DNA from: Fistularia commersonii
Taxonomy: Eukaryota > Chordata > Actinopteri > Syngnathiformes > Fistulariidae
Reading direction: 5' to 3'
NCBI GenBank assembly: GCA_037954325.1
Contig: JBBMNZ010000007.1
Coordinates: forward strand, 17,496,001 to 17,560,000
Length of the DNA stretch: 64,000 bases
Position numbers and translations under genes: made by a program
Notes under the pieces: generated by a model
Databases searched by the model: none
Seen by the model: the letters and a program-made list of their open reading frames with translations, nothing else
What the model was told of the DNA's origin: nothing
Shown: piece by piece, positions 13,759-26,569 of the stretch
How the letters are laid out: each line of letters begins with the position of its first letter
Numbering within the stretch: the stretch's first letter is position 1

Positions 13759-14729
13759 CCCCCTAATCTCTGTATCCTCCTACCTTCATATCTTCTGTCA
13801 CTGCGTCCATAAATCTTTTCTTTGGTCTTCCTTGAGACCTTTTGCCTGGCAGCTCCAATTCCAGCATCCGTCTACCAATATATTCCCTATCCCTCCTCTG
13901 TACATGGCCCAACCATCTCAGTCTGGCTTCTCTGACCTTCTCTCCAAAACATCTAACATGTGCTATTCATCTGATAGACTCATTCCTGATCCTGCCCATT
14001 CTGGTCACTCCTAAAGAGAACCTAAACATCTTCATCTCTGCGACCTCTAGCTCTGCCTCCTGGCTTTTGGTCATTGGAACTGTTTCTAGTCCATACAGCA
14101 TGGCTGGTCTCACCACCGTCTTGTACACCTTTCCTTTTCATTCAGGCCGATAGTCTTCTATTGCACAGTACCCCAGACACTTGAACCCGTCTCTTCACCT
14201 CTTTTCCACACTTTCTGTTGCTCTGGACCGTTAACCCCAAGTACCTGAAATCCTCCAACTACTTGATCTCCACTCTCTGGAGCCTCACTGTTCCATCTGA
14301 GTTCCTCTCATTCACACACATTCCTGCATTCCTGTACACCAAATCACGTCTTCATGCCCTCTATTGCATTCACCAACATGTCCATTGAAGTGTGCACCAA
14401 TTACTACTCTCTCATTTCTGGGTATATTCTGCATCACTTCATTTAAGTCATTCCAGAACTTCTCCTTCTCTTCAAATTCGCATCCCACCTGTGGGGCATA
14501 GCCACTAACAACATTGAGCATCACATCTTCAATTTACAATTTCAGATGCATAAGTCTATCTGACATTCTTTTTATCTCCAGAACGTTCCTAACAAAGTCC
14601 TCCGTCAAGATAACTCAAACTCCATTTCGCTTCTTGTCAGTGCCATGATAGTACGACTTAAAGCCTGCTCCGAAGCGTCTAGCCTTACTACCTTTCCACC
14701 TGGTCTCCTGAACATACAGTATATCAAAT
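13759..14729 (-). pseudogene. RTE-like LINE with endonuclease joined to the RT C terminus by deletion
   Basis: On the minus strand the copy starts with endonuclease motifs ILYVQETRWKG and YYHGTDKKRNGV, then VVSGYAPQVG and VVIGAHFNGHVG. It then jumps, at about 14325, straight to the 3' part of the element (GTVRLQRVEIK, GLETVPMTKSQEAELEVAEM, RWLGHVQRRDREYIGRRM, GRPKKRFMD). The whole RT catalytic region is missing. The family is the same as 9456-11095. Its upstream end meets the Tc1 remnant at about 14730 without a visible gap. Confidence 0.85.
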
Positions 14730-15586
14730 CCAGTCATGAAGTTTCTTTGCTCCTAAACATTCCACAGTCAACTGTCAGTGTAATTATAAGAACATGGAAA
14801 TGTTTAGGAACGACAGCAACTCAGCCACAAAATGGTAGGCCACGTAAACTGACAGAGCGGGGTCAGGTGATGCCGAGGCGCATAGTGCGAAAAAGTCGCC
14901 AACTTTCTGCAGAGTCAATCTCTACAGACCTCCAAACTTCATGTGGCCTTCAGATTAGCTCAAGAACAGTGAGAGCTTTCTAGAATGGCTTTCAATGGCT
15001 GAGCAGCTGCATCCAAGCCACACATCACCACATGTAATACAAAGCGTCGGATGCAATGATGTAAACCAGGCATCACTGGATTCTAGAGCAGTGGAGATGT
15101 GTTGTCTGGAGGGACGAATTGTGCCTCTCCATCTGGCATTCTGATGGACAAGACTGGGTTTGGCGGTTGTCAGGAAAACAGTACTTGTCTGGCTGCATTG
15201 TGCCAAGTGTGAAGTTTGGTGGCGGGAGGATTCTAGCGTAAGGTTTGTTTTTCAGGAGGTGGGCTTGGCCCCTTAGTAACAGTGAAAGGAACTCTGAAAG
15301 CTTCAGCATACCAAAACATTTTGGACAATGCTCCCAACTTTGTGGGAACAGTTTGGAGCTGGCCCCTTCCTTTTCCAACATGACTGAACCAGTGCACAAA
15401 GCATGGTCCATAAAGAGTCTGGTGACTGGCCTGCACAGAGTCCTGACCTCAACCCGATAGATAACCTTTGGGATGAATTAGAGAGCACACTGAGAACCAG
15501 GCCTTCTCGTCCAACATCAGTGTGTGACCTCGCAAATATGTGAGTTGTGTCAAGGCAGGTAAGCAAATACTTTTGGCCATATAATG
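14730..15586 (+). mobile_element. Tc1-like DNA transposon remnant
   Basis: The + strand encodes the transposase N terminus (LLLNIPQSTVSVIIRTWK, GRPRKLTERG, SRQLSAESISTDLQTSCG). Disrupted middle parts follow (WRRCVVWRDE-like first Asp block, GSGKQYLSGCIVPSVKFGGG) and then the SPDLNPIDNLWDELEST block. After the DLANM-like segment an internal deletion joins directly to the terminal repeat. The right end, AATACTTTTGGCCATATAAT, is followed by TA (15587-15588). The left terminal repeat is missing. Confidence 0.85.
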
Positions 15587-15588
15587 TA

Positions 15589-18500
15589 TGTGTGTGTATA
15601 TTCTTTGTAAAACAAATGTCATTGAATGATTTTTGATTTTTATTTAACTTTTCACTTTTTGTCTTTCTGTGGCTTGTCATATTTTCACAATCCCGCCTGA
15701 TATTGCAGGTGCGTGCACATATTGCTGTGTTGATTTGCCAACTGGTGAAATATATTCTCATTTCTGTCATTCCATCTTTGTGCTGTCTTCACAGGGAGGA
15801 GTATGTCTGGACATTTCCAGTTTTCTTTTTGAAGGCTTAGAATAATTACAGTGATGAATTATTCTTCCTTGTATTCCCCTTCCATTTTTGGCCTTTTACA
15901 ATTAATGATGCCCTGAGGTGCCACAGAACTCACAGCAGTTGTGAAGTTTGGTGTTGCAATTATTGTCTTGGTAAACTTGGTCTGTATTTTTGCACACAGT
16001 TCTTCGTATCCACTTCTGATTTTATTGTTGATATCACAAGTGCAAATTTGTCATCCAATGTATTTCTTCAATCGTACACACAAGACACACGAGACAAGTC
16101 AAACTAGTGCAGTCCCATTAAATTTATTAGTCTGTCTGGAGTATTTTTTTACTTGATTTGTGCTGACTTAAGGAATAAGAGGGAGTGGAGAAATTTAATA
16201 TTAAAATACTGTAAAGCTCATTCATCCTATGACAGCCAGAGCTACCAAGAGCTACGATTAGCAGTTAAAATTTAATTCCAGATACCAAGAGAGGGTGAAG
16301 CGGGGTGGTGCAGGTACCATGTTTTGTGTGATTTTGGAACTGAGCACTCCATGCAGGCATAAGGAGCAGGGTGACACTGCTTCGTTTAGGCTCTCGTTTG
16401 CCTCAAAAAAATGAAAGAAATTAACCTTTGGCAAAATAGGAGTTATAACTCAAAAGCTTCATGCCAGGAGGGTTTGAAAATGGAGTAATGCTGGCTAAAG
16501 AAAAAAAGAAACCAGCACAATTGAATCCTTGTGACAATAGCCATTTACATCAAGCTTGAAATTAGATAAAACATAGAAGGAATAGCAGTTTTGAGTCTAG
16601 CTGTGTAGTTCTCTGATTGAGAGAAGAAATATTGACAGAAAAAGCCTTTATGGGAGAAAGCGGTATCAGTGGATAATAGGATTTTTTTTTTTTCTGGCCA
16701 TGACTCTGCATCTCTGTTGGAATCTAATGGAACCGCTGTGATTGCAGCGTGCAAGGTTGCCTGCAGATTCAGTCTGCAAACAAACAAAACGAAAACTAAA
16801 ATATGTATTATTATTATTATTATTATTATATGGAACCTGGTACACACCAATAACGAGGAGGGTTCAGTTACCTTTCAATCTGATATTCTTTGATGCAAAA
16901 ATGTCACCTTTGTGATAAAGGAGCAAACACTGGAAGAATAATCACAATTTGTAGCATTGATGCTGGAAATTTTTTTCCAAGACATACCATCGCTGCATCA
17001 CCTCCTGTTTGATATCCCGCCCCCAGCGTGGCATGGTTTTCCCTGAATCTACCGGTTTTGTACTGATGTGGAGAGTCTGTTTACAGAGATTAGGGGAGAC
17101 TTAGAAACAGAGCAATGTCAACAAAAGGGAAGAGTATTAATTGTGTCAAGGATGTTCAGACTTCATTTTTGCATGGGGGGGGGGGGTAGAACTGTGTGTT
17201 TTCCATGTGTTATGAAATGTTTTGACAGGGGAGTGCATGAGAAAGCAGGGTGGCCTGCCCCGGAATTGGAGCAGCCTAACAGACATTCACCTCTTGTCTT
17301 TCTTTAGCGTGTCCATGGAAGAGAATGTGTGTGCGTTAGACCTATGATTCCACGCCTTCTCGCTTCAGTGCACCAGCAAACAGACAGGTAAACCCACCCT
17401 CCTTCCGGATTTGCCTTTCCTTGCTTGAATGAGCCCTGTTATTGCCTTTTTTTGTTATTCTTGTTGTCATAGAGACATAAACAAGGTTGTTGAGATTAAA
17501 TGATCTCAAACCTGCAAAGCGTCATTGCCACAGCAAGGAGCTGGCAGTGTTTGCGGGCGGCGGAAAGAAAAACAGTCTGTGAAAAGCAGAGCTCTGTCAA
17601 ATGCTGATTGCGATTCAACTATTGTCTTAAACAGCGGGTTTGTGGTATAAATAGGGTCTGTCAATGTTTGCAAAGAAAGAAAAAAATTCATTAACTCTTC
17701 CTGCGATTGTTGTTGGCGCAGTGTCATGTTTTTCTTAGATTTAATTTAATATTTTTTTGGAAATGAACAATATTTAAAATGGCTCCTCAATTTATTGTCT
17801 AGTCAACAACATGAGTGTGGGCTCAATCAAGTCCATAGCAGAAATGTGTTATTATTTCTGACTATTATACTTTTAAAGCTATTATGTTCACAAGAAGCAT
17901 TTACAAGTTTGGCAATTATGAACAGCACCACGTTGTGTTTATGTTTAATGGAGTTTCCCCGCATGAATGCGAATCAGACAAAGAACATCTGAGGCCAACT
18001 TCAACTATAGAGCTATAAATGCCAAAATAGCACAACGAAAACAACGAAAAAATAATCAGTAGTATACTAGACGACTAATACTACTATGAGTATATACTAC
18101 ATACTACTATTAACTAATCAGAGATACTGTTAGGGTTTGGCAACTCGAGCTTACGATCCGCATGCTTTGTGGCGGAGTTCTGATTGGAACAAAAGATGTG
18201 GGATTTAAGTGGTTAAAGTGTCTCAACTAGAGATTGACGCTACTTTGGGGTTTGAAATGTAAAATAAAAAAAAAAAAAAAGTACGAATCTGATGACCCTG
18301 TTGAACCACTATGAACTCTCAGAGCTTGTCCTTGGTCCTGGAGCAATAACACATGACAGGTTTTGAGAGGAAATGATAAAATGCCGCTCAGGACAAGGAT
18401 ATTCAGCGCTGTAAAAAGCTTGAGGAGCTGTCACACAAATTTAAAAGAAGGCTGTACAGCAACCGCCAGCTGAAAAATTAAGCTATGTAAAAGTAGCTTC

Positions 18501-18672
18501 TTTATTTTTTGTAACTTATTTATTTTCAGAACTATAACTATAACTATAACTAAATAACTATTTTATTTTATGAACTTATTATTATTAACCAGCTTGGCTA
18601 ATCTCATGAATTTACCTGAAATCCCAACTGTGAATTTCATGCATTTCTAAATGCGTCATACCCCTTCCCCCC

Positions 18673-18673
<1 letters not shown>
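15589..18673. other. No gene seen (about 3.1 kb)
   Basis: It contains an (ATT)n run (16806-16830), an A-rich run near 18266 and a short CTATAA-type tandem (about 18531-18556). No coding or element signatures were recognised. Confidence 0.6.

Positions 18674-18733
<60 letters not shown>
18674..18733 (+). repeat. (CA)n microsatellite
   Basis: About 30 pure CA units preceded by a C-rich stretch. Confidence 0.97.
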
Positions 18734-18736
<3 letters not shown>

Positions 18737-21439
18737 CCAATCGGCAACATCCCCCCATAACCCCAACTGTCATTCCGCTTACTCTGTGGAGTAAACAGTT
18801 AAGGAAAGTGAGGATCCAGCAGTTCCCCTGCCTGCATCTTTGCAGACATGGCACCACTGTCCTAACAAAGCAAACAATGGCCTGATATCACCATGGCAAC
18901 TATTTTGCCTTGGGTTCAGCCTTATAATTGCGGTGCCATGACACATAACAATGAATTTGATTTCACAAGTGTTGGTCTGCGGTGTCACGTACACTCAATT
19001 CTATGCTGCTACGCAACAATGTCATCGCTTGCCCCCCTGTGATTGGCTGCAGTCGAGGCTCGTATCAGAGTGGCTTATGGGATGGTCAATCATCCTGACA
19101 CCTCTGGCATCACTGCTGACATGCGGGTGAGTGTGTGTGTGTATGTGTGTATCAAGTCTGTGAATGAGTGTTAATGCTTGTGATCAGAATGATGAAGCAC
19201 CATTGAGGGGTGCTTCAATGTACAGGATTGATATAGTCACAAAGTTAAGACCTTGGTGTGTGTGTGTATGTGTGTGTGTGTGTGTTAATCCACATAAGAC
19301 CTTAAATTTCTTTATGACCGGCATCTCAATTCAGGAAAGGCGCAGACACTTGCATATTTCACTTCCATATGTGTTCATATGCGTGTGTTCATCTCGTATA
19401 ACATCCTACTTGTGTTTGTGTTTTGTCTCTGCTTTGTGGCTGCAAATGTGATTTAAGTGAATATTCAATTCAGAAGCCCATTTCTTACCAATTAATGTGT
19501 TTACAACTGCTTTTAAAGCAGTTGATAGTCACAGTATATTTCGTACATATTCTGCCATTTCATAATGTTTATGGTATTTCAGTATATTAGTCTTCTTTTG
19601 GTTGTTTCTGTTGCTAAGCTTCATTTTGCCTGACAGAGGTCAAAGTCACCATTGTCTTGAAAATATACAACCAAGTAAATTATTCCAAACTGGAAGGGAA
19701 TATTCAGTTAACTTTAAATAAAAGAGAAGGCAACTTTTTTTTATGAAGACACAAGGGGGGGAACAGAGGTACCAATAAAAGCACCCAGGGACTTACCAAA
19801 GTTAGAATTTGAATACGCAATTGCATGGTTAATGAGTAGATACAAAAGCACCCTGTTTAATCACTGGAGCTAAGGCGCTGGCATTAGCAGCATTCTCTGG
19901 GTTTCAGTTACGGATCTGTGCAGGTGGGAACAGAGATTGTTTTTGTTTATCTAAATTTTAGTACAAATCACAATATTTCAGGTAGGAACTCTGAGGAAGA
20001 AACATAAAGATGTCATTTGCGATTAATGAGTGCTATCGGAACTTTACTCAGGTATGAACATTTTAGTGATAAGGATTGGTTTTATCTCTTATAGTACTGT
20101 CATTTTTGTGTAAAATTTCAAAAGCACTGTTTGAGAGGATCTTAGCTAAAAGTAAAAGTGAGTAGTAGTTTGATCTGGATAAATGCAAATTTATCTTCTT
20201 TTAGTCTGAACTCTGTTTCTAAAATAAGAAGATATACATTTTAGCTCAACTAGTACTTAAACTTGTTAAATACTTGCATGTGAGTGTTCTTTTCTTACTT
20301 TTGTCACTTTAAGTTTCTAACATTTTTGGATTTGTTTTTGTAAGTAGACAATCTGATACATTTTGATGTCCCCAAATAAGAGGGAGCTGTGTTGTGATTC
20401 AAGTGAGAGTGAATCAAGCCGACGCAATCGGCTTGAATCACTTTGTCCAAGATCAAATCCATCATTTTATTCAAACACTTACGGTCAAGTGGAGGAGCAC
20501 TGCGAGGAGCAGTGAGACATCCGAGGAGTTTGGTTTATGATGTGGAGAAGAAACTGCTATATTAGTTGTAGGATCATATAAATGCACTCAAACATAAACA
20601 TGCACCCTTTAATACTCTCAGAGGTCAATTATGATTCAGGTTTTATATTTTGAAGTCACTATATCCCTGAGATTGCTGACAACAGACACGCATGCACAGA
20701 CCATCTAAGAGGCTTCCTCAAATAAAGTGTTAGCATTATAAAATCTTCATTGTGAACATGCTGCGGTGGGTGTAAACACCATTATCTTAAATACTGCACA
20801 CTGCTTTAAGACACGGTTATACACACACACACACACACACACATACAGACAGGTGTCATAAGAGGTGCAAGCGGTGTACATGCACACATACACTGATCGA
20901 CAACATGAGGTCTCATCCCACTGCTGACAGCTTTATAGAAAACACTCGAGCAAATATGGGGTGACCTTTGAAACACAGAATGAGATAGGAAGAAAAATAA
21001 GAAAAGCCTGAAACATTTCATCCCAGCTATTCTACAACTAGAACCCTCGCAGCAGTTTTTTTGACTTTAACGTTTCAGTTCTTTAGCCAAGAAAAATGAA
21101 CTTGACTTCACATATTCCTAAATGTGCATATATTTTGATCCATTTTTTCCAATGTATTATGGCTATTTGGCTCAGGTATATATTTCATACCCATCATTGT
21201 CTAATTTTGATCTGAGCACATTTTCCTGTCATAACATCTTCAATTCCAATTTCACATCCGGTCCATTTATGAGCATCAGATGCAGGTTCCTTTTACTGTT
21301 CTTATTTTGCCCCATTGTGACAAGCACTTATTTCTCACCTCCTATTTTCTAACCCTTGAAGACACCTTATGGTGCAACCTGGATATATCGTCGCTGATGT
21401 TCCCAAGCTCATTGGGTATTTCTGGTTCTAAATCAGACA
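18734..21439. other. No gene seen (about 2.7 kb)
   Basis: Simple repeats at 19253-19285 (TG) and 20821-20843 (AC). A short near-perfect hairpin lies at 20409-20441, with arms GTGAATCAAGCCGA and TCGGCTTGAATCAC (one mismatch when paired). Otherwise nothing recognised. Confidence 0.55.
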
Positions 21440-23045
21440 CCCTTACCCGGGCGACCCAGCCAGGGGCGCCCAGTCCCTGATAGTGCACTATGCCATGTTT
21501 CCCCTCTGCCTAGCCAGAGCTACGGTGAAGCTTTTTCAGCAGCTCTCGGGGTGTTTGATGGTTCAACTTCACCTTCACCTCCACCAATGCAGCACGCAAA
21601 TACCAAAGACCCCCAGGGCCCCATGTAGAGACTGGCCTGTGAAACCCCTGCAGCCCACTTCAACAGGTTCACAGCGGGCTTTCCACCCGTTCCTCCGACA
21701 CTGCACCACCAGATCCACGTAACTCGCGCCCTCTTCTTTTCCTGGGATCTCTCTACCCGATCTTTCCATGGAACAATCAGGTCAAGCAGCACCACCTACT
21801 TGCTTGGTGACATTGCTGCAATCTCAACTGTCTCCCTAGGTCGACCATTCCCTTGCAGTTGCAAGCAACCCCCCCTGGGAATTGCTGTGGGGCTGAAGCT
21901 TCTCCCCGGTTTGGACGAAAACAATTGTAGACCTTGCTGGGTGTTGCTGCCTGTTGATGTTGATGACAGTGCCTACTGCACCTGGTCATGGCGCCAATGA
22001 TAGCCCCAATCTCCCAAGTCCATTTGGCAGCAACTGAGGATGTGGACTCAGGTGAGTCCACCAGGCCCCAGGTGAACAGATTGGCAATGCTGGGGAAAAC
22101 ATCAGACACTGATTTCACCAGGACATTAAATTGTTGTGACTCCGACTTCCCGAGATCTGCACAGTTGATCTTGCGACCAGCTGTCTGCTCCCACTTGTTC
22201 CATGGCCCTGCTTAGATATGCCCATCACTTTGCGGAAGTGGCCTTTTCCACCTCGGCCTATACCTTTTCCCGGATTAATTTTTCACTTCTCCTTCTCTCT
22301 TTGCTCTAGCGTGGTTTAGGATTGCTTCCCAGTCCAGCTCAACCATTGGCCACTGTGCCCACCAGGGCGCTTAGTTGAGATGATGAGCGATGAGATGAGA
22401 ACAACTTTATTAATCCCGAAGGAAATTGTTGTGCCAGAGTTTCAAGCAACAAACACAACAGCAACAGATAACAGTAGAAAGGAGGAAGAACAAGAAATAC
22501 AATGACATATGAATACAATGAAAAATGAAATATGCAGCCCTGCCTCTGCCTGTTCCACTGCATCATGGGTGGAACTGGCACGCTTTCCACTCAAAGCCCT
22601 CCAAAGTGGTAATTGGGACTTCGTAGATTTGCAGTAGCCACATGAGATGAGGGGGGATGCCATCCTGTTAAATCCAGAACTTGAACTTACTAGGAAGTCC
22701 TGACTTGCCCACTGCTGAGAGCCATGGAACTGTGTCATCGCTGCTGCCTTGCCGCATGGCAGTGTTCCTCAGGTTGCCAGTGAAGAACTTGCCCAGGCTC
22801 TTCACTGGCTTTTCTGACACTGATGGAATTCTTGTGTCTACCAGCATGAAGCGGAACTGCCCAGTCACCCTTCCTTTAAACCAAGGGTCCAGACTTCTCA
22901 GACTTGAAATTCCTTCTTGCCCAAGTAATGAGCTGATCAAGGTCTTGTAGAAGCCCATGAATGCTGCAATCGTGGACAGTAGATTTCTGCACTTCACTTC
23001 TGCAGACTTCACAAGCATGTTCGTGGCCAGGGCAGAGATTGTACA
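21440..23045 (-). pseudogene. LINE C-terminal region (R2/NeSL-like?), interrupted
   Basis: On the minus strand, 23040 to 22670 reads PVKSLGKFFTGNLRNTA and WLSAVGKSGLPSKFKFWI. Decayed IYEVPITTLEGFE and DAVEQAEAGL segments follow, then (past an insertion) ALVGTVANGRAGLGS, WNKWEQTA, VLVKSVSDVFPSIANLFTWG and LVDSPEST. This motif order matches a LINE C-terminal region found in fish and invertebrates and often labelled type-1 R2-like; the clade is uncertain. It is split by a foreign LINE 3' tail at about 22381-22545. Confidence 0.62.
22381..22545 (-). repeat. LINE 3' UTR fragment, copy 1
   Basis: Read on the minus strand it contains AATTTCCTTCGGGATTAATA and AAGTTGTTCTCATC, a well-known 3' end of fish LINEs with a short-repeat tail. 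It shares GAAGGAAATTGTTGTGCCAG and AGTTTCAAG with the copy at 23060-23220, in the same orientation, and interrupts the LINE C-terminal region. Confidence 0.65.
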
Positions 23046-23059
23046 GCCAGTAACAAGAA

Positions 23060-23220
23060 TGAGAATAAAAATCAGCACAACTTTATTCATCCCGAAGGAA
23101 ATTGTTGTGCCAGAGTTTCAAGTAAAACGTAACAATAATAAATAATAGTAGGAAATTGGATCAACAGTAAAAAAAAAAAAAAAAAAAAGGAGGGAGAATA
23201 AGAAATAGAAATAAAACTAT
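23060..23220 (-). repeat. LINE 3' UTR fragment, copy 2
   Basis: Same sequence family and orientation as 22381-22545, about 0.65 kb away, with a 20-base A run (about 23169-23188) in the middle. Together the two copies bracket the upstream part of the R2-like LINE fragment. Confidence 0.65.
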
Positions 23221-23880
23221 AAAGTGTCAAAGTCAAGGCTAATAATGCCCCTCACTGGCATCTCTGTCGATGCCACTCGGATATCGAGGTCCCAGAGGAC
23301 ACCCTAAGACTAAAGGTGTCATAGTAGTCGAGGACAAGAAACATTATGATGGGAAAAAAGTGTGAAATTCACCTAAATAGAAAATACAGGAAAATATAGC
23401 AGGAAATAAATAAGGATTTTTTAAAGCAATTTCTTCTTTTCTGGCCTGACTCTCCTCAGTTGGAAAATTATTGTTGACCATAAGGACCAACATTTCATTA
23501 TGTAAATCAAGGTTATTTATTGATTTGGTTTTTTTGTGTGCTTGCTGATACATTAAGTATCGCTAGGGACTGCCTGTACAAGCCAAAAGGAAAAGAAGAA
23601 GGAAATACTATCCTCCCCTGTAAAGTTTCTCTGAATCACCACCACACTTGAACCAAACAGTGTCAGAATTGTCCTGTTACAGTTGGCCTTTAATGGAGAC
23701 CAGGAATTACCCCCTGCATTGTATAGTCCAATCAATACTTAATACTAAGTAAAAACACATTTTAATCTATCTTATATTGCTACTTTAAAGATAAGGAGCT
23801 TTCAATAATTTTTTTGTGAGATTTTTTTTTATATTTAACTATTTCTTCTCCAATAAAAAAATGCAAAAATAATATTTATG

Positions 23881-24456
23881 TCTTCTTCTCTTTTCGGCTT
23901 TTCCCTTCAGGGGTCACAACAGCAAATAAACCTTCTCCATCTAAACCCTATTCTCTTTATCCTCCTACCTTCATATCTTCTCTCACTGCGTCCATAAATC
24001 TTCTCTTTGGTCTTCCTCGAGACCTCTTGCCTGGCAGCTCCAATTCCAGCATCTTTTTACCAATATATTCACTATCCCTCCTCTGTACATGACCGAACCA
24101 TCTCAGTCTGGCTTCTCTGACCTTCTCTCCAAAACATCTAACATGTGCTGTTCATCTGATAGACTCATTCCCGATCCTGTCCATTCTGGTCACTTCCAAA
24201 GAGAACCTCAACATCTTCATCTCTGCAACCTCTAGTTCTGCCTGCTGTCTTTTCGTCAATGTCACTGTTTCTAGTCCATACAGTATCGCCGGTCTCACCA
24301 TTGTCTTGTACACCTTTCCTTTCATTCCGACTGACATTCTTCAGTTGCATGGTACGCCTGACATTTTTCTCCATCCATTCCAACCTGATTGAACCCGTCA
24401 CTTCACCTCTTTTCCACACTTTCCGTTGCTCTGGACTGTTGACACCAAGTACCTGG
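23881..24456 (-). pseudogene. RTE-like LINE 3' fragment
   Basis: On the minus strand it encodes GLETVTLTKRQQAELEVAEM, KMLRFSLEVTRM and RWFGHVQRRD-type segments, then LPGKRSRGRPKRRFMD. It ends in the family 3' terminus (inverted TCTTCTTCTCTTTTCGG at 23881). The flanks AATAATATTTATG (23868-23880) and AATAATGTTGATG (24461-24473) match at 11 of 13 positions and are probably an aged target duplication. It is heavily 5'-truncated. Confidence 0.82.
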
Positions 24457-24473
24457 CATAAATAATGTTGATG

Positions 24474-25540
24474 GAAAAAAACATAAAATACTTCTTCAGT
24501 CAGCTTGTTCATTTTCTATCCTCAGTCATCGTGTTTGATGTGGTAACCTGTTCTCCATGGAAATGTCAGCTGATGTCAAATGTCAATCAGGCTGTTTGAC
24601 TCAACTAAATCAATGTCTCTCCCTTTATTTCCCATCCCGGTACTCTCGTTCCCCCCTTTTCTCTTGACAGATTCTGAACACAAACTGATCTATAACTATT
24701 TGCTCATGCGGTTCTACACACAGATCTAGTTAGAACATCAGGACTTTAAAACCAGCAAACTCATTGTATTTATTCATTTGACCTTTTATTAACTTGTAAC
24801 TGTGTGACTGCATGGACCTAAATTCAGAGTTACTTAGTAAGACCAGTACTGAATAAGTAAATCCCTCCTGCTTCACCCCAAACACTTTGTTCACTCACTG
24901 CTTCAATCCTTTGAATAAACTCAGCACAGAAAGAAGAATCACATCCATCCTGTTTTTTTCATACTTTTTTTTTTTTTTTCATCTTTTTTAAACCAAAAAT
25001 GCAACAAAAACACCAACAAAACGTGTCACTGCTTGTTCATACTAAATGGGCCAATGCAGGGACGATACATTTGTTTGAAAACTTAGAAATTGTCTTGGAA
25101 GTTGCTGCTGCTCCAGTTCAGTATACCAACATTTTTTTCAGCAACATTGTTTTTTACAAAGCAAAGCTAGTCATTGCTGCAGAACTACCAAAACTAACCA
25201 TGTTTTCATGGAATTACTTATTAATAACTGAGTGGTCATCTATACATGGGGATAAATGACATCTTTTTCAGCATCACCCAAGGCCCTTATTAGAACCTGT
25301 CACCATGGCAACTTCTGTTTGAGGTCTAACTTCCTCCAAAGCAGGTAAAAATCAATATGAGAGGTCAAGACATTAATTTTTTTATAGTTGAACTGTATGA
25401 AACTTTTTTATTTAGTCTGTTGTATTCTCCATTCTGCCTGTCTTCATATTGAGCTAATTCAAGATAGGCGTTAGAGAAAGGGAGGGAGAGTTGGAAAGAG
25501 TCAGAACTTAAACCAGGTCTTCAAAATATTCAGAACTTCA
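24474..25540. other. No gene seen (about 1.1 kb)
   Basis: AT-rich, with a 13-base T run near 24967. The short + strand open frame at 24999-25259 has no recognisable family. Confidence 0.55.
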
Positions 25541-25604
25541 TATATGTATATGTATATATATACATGTGTGTGTGTGTGTGTGTGTGTATATGTATATGTA
25601 TATA

Positions 25605-25666
<62 letters not shown>

Positions 25667-25671
25667 TATAT
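25541..25671 (+). repeat. Compound (TA/TG)n-(CA/TA)n repeat with inverted symmetry
   Basis: The order is TATATG/TATA, then (TG)12 at 25565-25588, then an ATATG...CATAT centre, then (CA)~24 at 25614-25660, then TATACATATA. The TG arm and CA arm are mutually complementary, so the tract can fold on itself. Confidence 0.95.
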
Positions 25672-26334
25672 TTAATTGAAGAACCTCTGCAGTCTAGCTC
25701 TTGTCTACTCCTCAAGTTTTTCCGAACCTCTTTTAATAATGAAAGCTCAGACCCCTTGACATGAATCTGTCGGCAGGTAATTTCATTTTAAATTAAAATG
25801 AACCACCAAGGTTAAAATGTGTAATATCAAGACAAATTCAAAATGACTATTTTTCTTTTTTTTAAGTTTGGTTGATGTAATTTTTTTAGTTCAGGAGAAA
25901 ATAGTGAGTGGGGAGAACAATTTTTCAGCACTCATGAATGAAATACATAATCAGATTCCTTTTATATTATTAAAAAGGTGATCAATTCAGGATTTTCACA
26001 TCTGATAATGACATTAGGCTGGAAAGAAAAAGATGGCTCTACTATAGAATTTGGAATATTTTCACAACTATGAACCATTGCTGCGCAGTTTGGAATATAC
26101 TGTTGATACAATGAGCTAATTGCATCTATGACTTGTGTAATGTTGATTTTAAAGTTGCAATGTAATGAAAGATCTGTGAAAGACACCAGGTTTGGCAAAG
26201 GCACCTGTTGGATGCGTTGATTCAGTTTCAATTTAGGTTCAATTAACTTTTGTATAGATAGGTCTCAGGGAATGTTACCTGTTTCTGATTTTACATCTGT
26301 AACTCGGCAACTGAAGATATGAACACATAAATTA

Positions 26335-26569
26335 AGGGCACCTTGGTGCAGTGGTCAGCGCTTTTGCCTCAATACAAGAAGTCCATAGTTCATGCAGTCA
26401 CACCATTGGATGTGTGAATGAGATTAAACGGTTGTAGGTCTCTATATGTGGCCCTGTGATTGATTGGCGAAAGTCCAGGGTGAACCCGGCCTCTCACTTG
26501 ATGATAGCTGGGATAGGCTCCAGCCCTGAGTGCAGAATAAGCACTATATATAATGAATGGATGAATGAA
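26335..26569 (+). repeat. tRNA-derived SINE-like repeat
   Basis: It starts GGCACCTTGGTGCAGTGGTC, with an A-box match TGGTGCAGTGG; the B box is degenerate. The body ends with CCAGGGTGAACCCGGCCTCT, then GCTGGGATAGGCTCCAGCCC, and a tail of AATGGATGAATGAA. This is one of the commonest fish dispersed repeats. Confidence 0.75.

Noticed and set aside
15303..15770. 155-codon minus-strand frame
   Set aside because: Antisense shadow of the Tc1 remnant, extending into unrelated sequence.
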